From: Polytrichum commune
Taxonomy: Eukaryota > Streptophyta > Polytrichopsida > Polytrichales > Polytrichaceae
Length of the DNA: 64,000 nt
Assembly (NCBI GenBank): GCA_950295325.1
Contig: OX485807.1
Span: 35,928,440-35,992,439 of the forward strand
Direction: 5' to 3'
Position numbers and translations under genes: made by a program. Numbering within the stretch: the stretch's first letter is position 1; every line of letters begins with the position of its first letter. The notes beneath the pieces were generated by a model. That model was not told the origin of the DNA, did no database searches, and saw only the letters and a list, made by a program, of their open reading frames with translations. Shown here in pieces: positions 61,982 through 64,000 of this stretch.

Positions 61982-64000
61982 TTAATATCCAGGCTGAAGC
62001 CAATCAAATTCATGCTCTTGCTGGAGCCCTGATTTAGTAGGATGTAAAAGAAGATGGTCGACCACACAAGAGTATTTGCTAAAATTATTTTATCTCAACT
62101 CTAATGAGAAAGACTCCTATTCAAATATATTGCACTGGGTGCAGTGCAAAGGACTACACTAAATTCAGTGTCACCATATACTTAGTGTCACCAATTCTAA
62201 TTGTCTTGCCCAATACTAATTGTAAACCACGGTATAGTGTCACCAACACTAAATGTTAACCCAACATTATTTGTCATTCCTTGTAAACTTTTTTTCGGAT
62301 TATAGGTTTACAGTATTATCACGAAGTGATTTTTCATCCTAATTTCAATTATCCATGACAATATTTCATCACAAGTTGCTGAAAAGAGTAGGTAGGGTTT
62401 TGGCCAATGGATGAACTCATCCATCATCCATGACATTAGTTGTTTACTTATTCATAAGAAGTGTCATCCAAAAAGTTACTATAGTGACATTAAATACCAT
62501 ATGACACTAAATATCATATTTAATGTAGTTCCTCCTTGCAAAAGTTGGGCTGCAATATGCTCTTTCTGCTCAGACAATCAATTTCAATGTCTAACAGCTT
62601 CTATTGCTAACAATAAGTGCCCTTGTGCTTAGTTAGTGTTAAACTTTTATTGAGCAGATAACTCTGAGAAGAAATGACATTTCGAATGAAGTCAAAGGGC
62701 TGTTGAAAGTAAGGTCTTACCACTGGACGAAATCCATTTAGCAGCAGAAGAAGCATCATGGATCCAGTCTGGGCCACGGGGTTGTCCAAAATCGCAAAGA
62801 GGTGCCATTGAGAAGTCTGGACCAGGTCTCACCTCATCCATCTGTAACCAAGATAAAATTCACTTGAGAGCTTGAGCATTTAGTAACGATGATGCATAGA
62901 GAAGAATTTGTAATTATAAGTAATTAGTGACAACTTTCTAATTAAGATACGTGCAAAACCTCCAGTTTATGATGTGTTAAAAGTATGACCTTCTTGATAG
63001 TCCATGACAACCGAAGCAATGATGAAGGAGGGTACCAGAGCTCTCTGCTTAATGATGTCATTGAGCAAAATAATTGAACAAATTCAATGCTCATGCTATC
63101 CTACACTCTTGATGTACCACAGGTCAAAGTTGCAACTCTTCTCTTGAGATCCTCAACTGTCCTACAAGCCCTTCAGCACCCACTGGATGTTCTAGTACTT
63201 CCTTCTAAATAAACAGAATGCACAACTGCCAAATGACTTCCTCCATGAATTTTCTACTTCTCATACATCAGAGTTTACAATTTGAGTTCACTGGGTGTTT
63301 GTGAGGACTCACCCATCCTGGGCCGTTTATAGAAGGGCCATCCCACCCGATGTGGGCCACATGCTTCACATCAGTTGGATAACCTATATCCAGCTCATTG
63401 CTTCTCCATACTGCAAAAAGAAAGAGAAAGGACAACTGTAAGATACAAAACATAAGTGAACTCTTAAAACAGAACTCATTAGGTTTCAAAGCTTCAAGAG
63501 GTATACTCACCAAATAAATGAGATATTGCAGTCACAGCTTTTCCCACCTTCCAGAACCTCCGCTTCTTAGGTTTCCCAGCAGAGGTTGACAAATCATGAA
63601 GTTGGGAATGACTTGGTTCGCCTAAAGATTGAGCTAGTCTCTCTGACACATGAGCAGAAAAATAATGTTACATAAGCTAACTGGATCGTCCAATCTCTTA
63701 ATTTCAACACACAAATCTACCTCATTGCAGTAACCTGCAACATGTAGTTTAGAAGAAATACTCAGAGACAGCTACTCATCATAGGCCATATTATTGGTCG
63801 TCAACTAGAATATCATGGCTATCTTTAGTGGGTTGAATTCTTCACAGATTCATGGCATTCCAAAGTGGCTCTACATCAATAAATACCTGCATTGGTGAGA
63901 CGCCTTGATGCAGAGCGTCTTGGGACACTTCGATATGACACTACTGAAGATTTTCCAGAAGATTCAGCTGGATTTTCATCACAGTTAATAGGGGTTGGAT
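61982..64000 (-). CDS. RIC: ROP-interactive CRIB-motif (RIC) protein, 3' part, 5' end beyond window
   Basis: RIC proteins are plant effectors that bind GTP-loaded ROP/RAC GTPases at the plasma membrane and steer actin, microtubules and polar growth. Exons on minus, in phase: 63887-64000 (continuing outside), 63511-63642, 63313-63410, 62721-62841, and a proposed terminal exon 61982-62028 ending DWLQPGY. The CRIB motif is clear: IGYPTDVKHVAHIGWDGP, followed by GPGWMDEVRPGP. It is preceded by a basic segment (KPKKRRFWKVGKA) suited to membrane lipid binding. An alternative terminal exon (62647-62663, ending GELSAQ) has a good acceptor but would need a 57-nt intron, so it is less likely. The last intron would hold the MITE at 62154-62528. 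The start codon is not in the window. Confidence 0.85.
62154..62528. mobile_element. MITE, CTACA-ended family, 375 bp
   Basis: The left end is CTACACTAAATTCAGTGTCA and the right end (reverse complement) CTACATTAAATATGATATTT-AGTGTCA. The interior follows 40987-41383 in the same orientation and 29943-30246 in the opposite one. It lies in the proposed last intron or 3' region of the RIC gene. Confidence 0.75.

Overview
This window is nuclear DNA of a land plant. Its genes have short exons with GT-AG introns and encode plant-type proteins: OEP61/TPR7, Mediator MED17, TAF7, SYF2, ubiquitin-L40, a ferric-chelate reductase and a ROP-interactive CRIB protein. The snRNA genes have a plant-like upstream element plus TATA box. 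Compact genes in AT-rich, repeat-rich spacers would suit a bryophyte or another non-flowering plant, but the species cannot be read from the sequence.

Layout. 1-10.2 kb is mostly gene-poor: a foldback element, two Harbinger-like MITEs and one intact RING-H2 gene. 10.4-15.8 kb (minus) is a 12-exon OEP61 gene, fully reconstructed at 560 aa. 19.8-24.2 kb (plus) is an 8-exon MED17 gene of 629 aa. 25.2-35.5 kb is the standout: ten minus-strand copies of the U5 spliceosomal snRNA gene in a tandem array. Each has the invariant loop I, an Sm site and a 3' hairpin, with an upstream element and a TATA-like box in front. The array is broken by a decayed NAM-associated/Harbinger ORF1-like relic and two MITEs. 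36.3-38.8 kb (minus) is TAF7, whose last coding segment and 3' flank are tandemly duplicated. 39.8-41.4 kb is a cluster of DNA-transposon derivatives, including a pogo/Tigger deletion derivative. 41.7-44.0 kb (plus) is SYF2 (5 exons, 333 aa). 44.7-49.1 kb is repeats, microsatellites and a decayed retroelement. 49.3-50.6 kb (plus) is ubiquitin-L40 (2 exons, 128 aa). 51.1-57.6 kb holds an intronless 753-aa ferric reductase flanked by ~970-bp inverted repeats. 58-61 kb is gene-poor. 62.0-64.0 kb (minus) is the 3' part of a RIC (CRIB) gene that runs off the window.

The genes do not form one pathway. Two belong to the spliceosome (the U5 array and SYF2) and two to RNA polymerase II initiation (MED17 and TAF7). 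Proximity of such housekeeping genes in a plant genome is probably coincidental. The clearest discovery is the U5 array. Its copies differ by paired, structure-preserving substitutions, which supports the RNA identification and shows that several copies have been kept functional while at least two look damaged.
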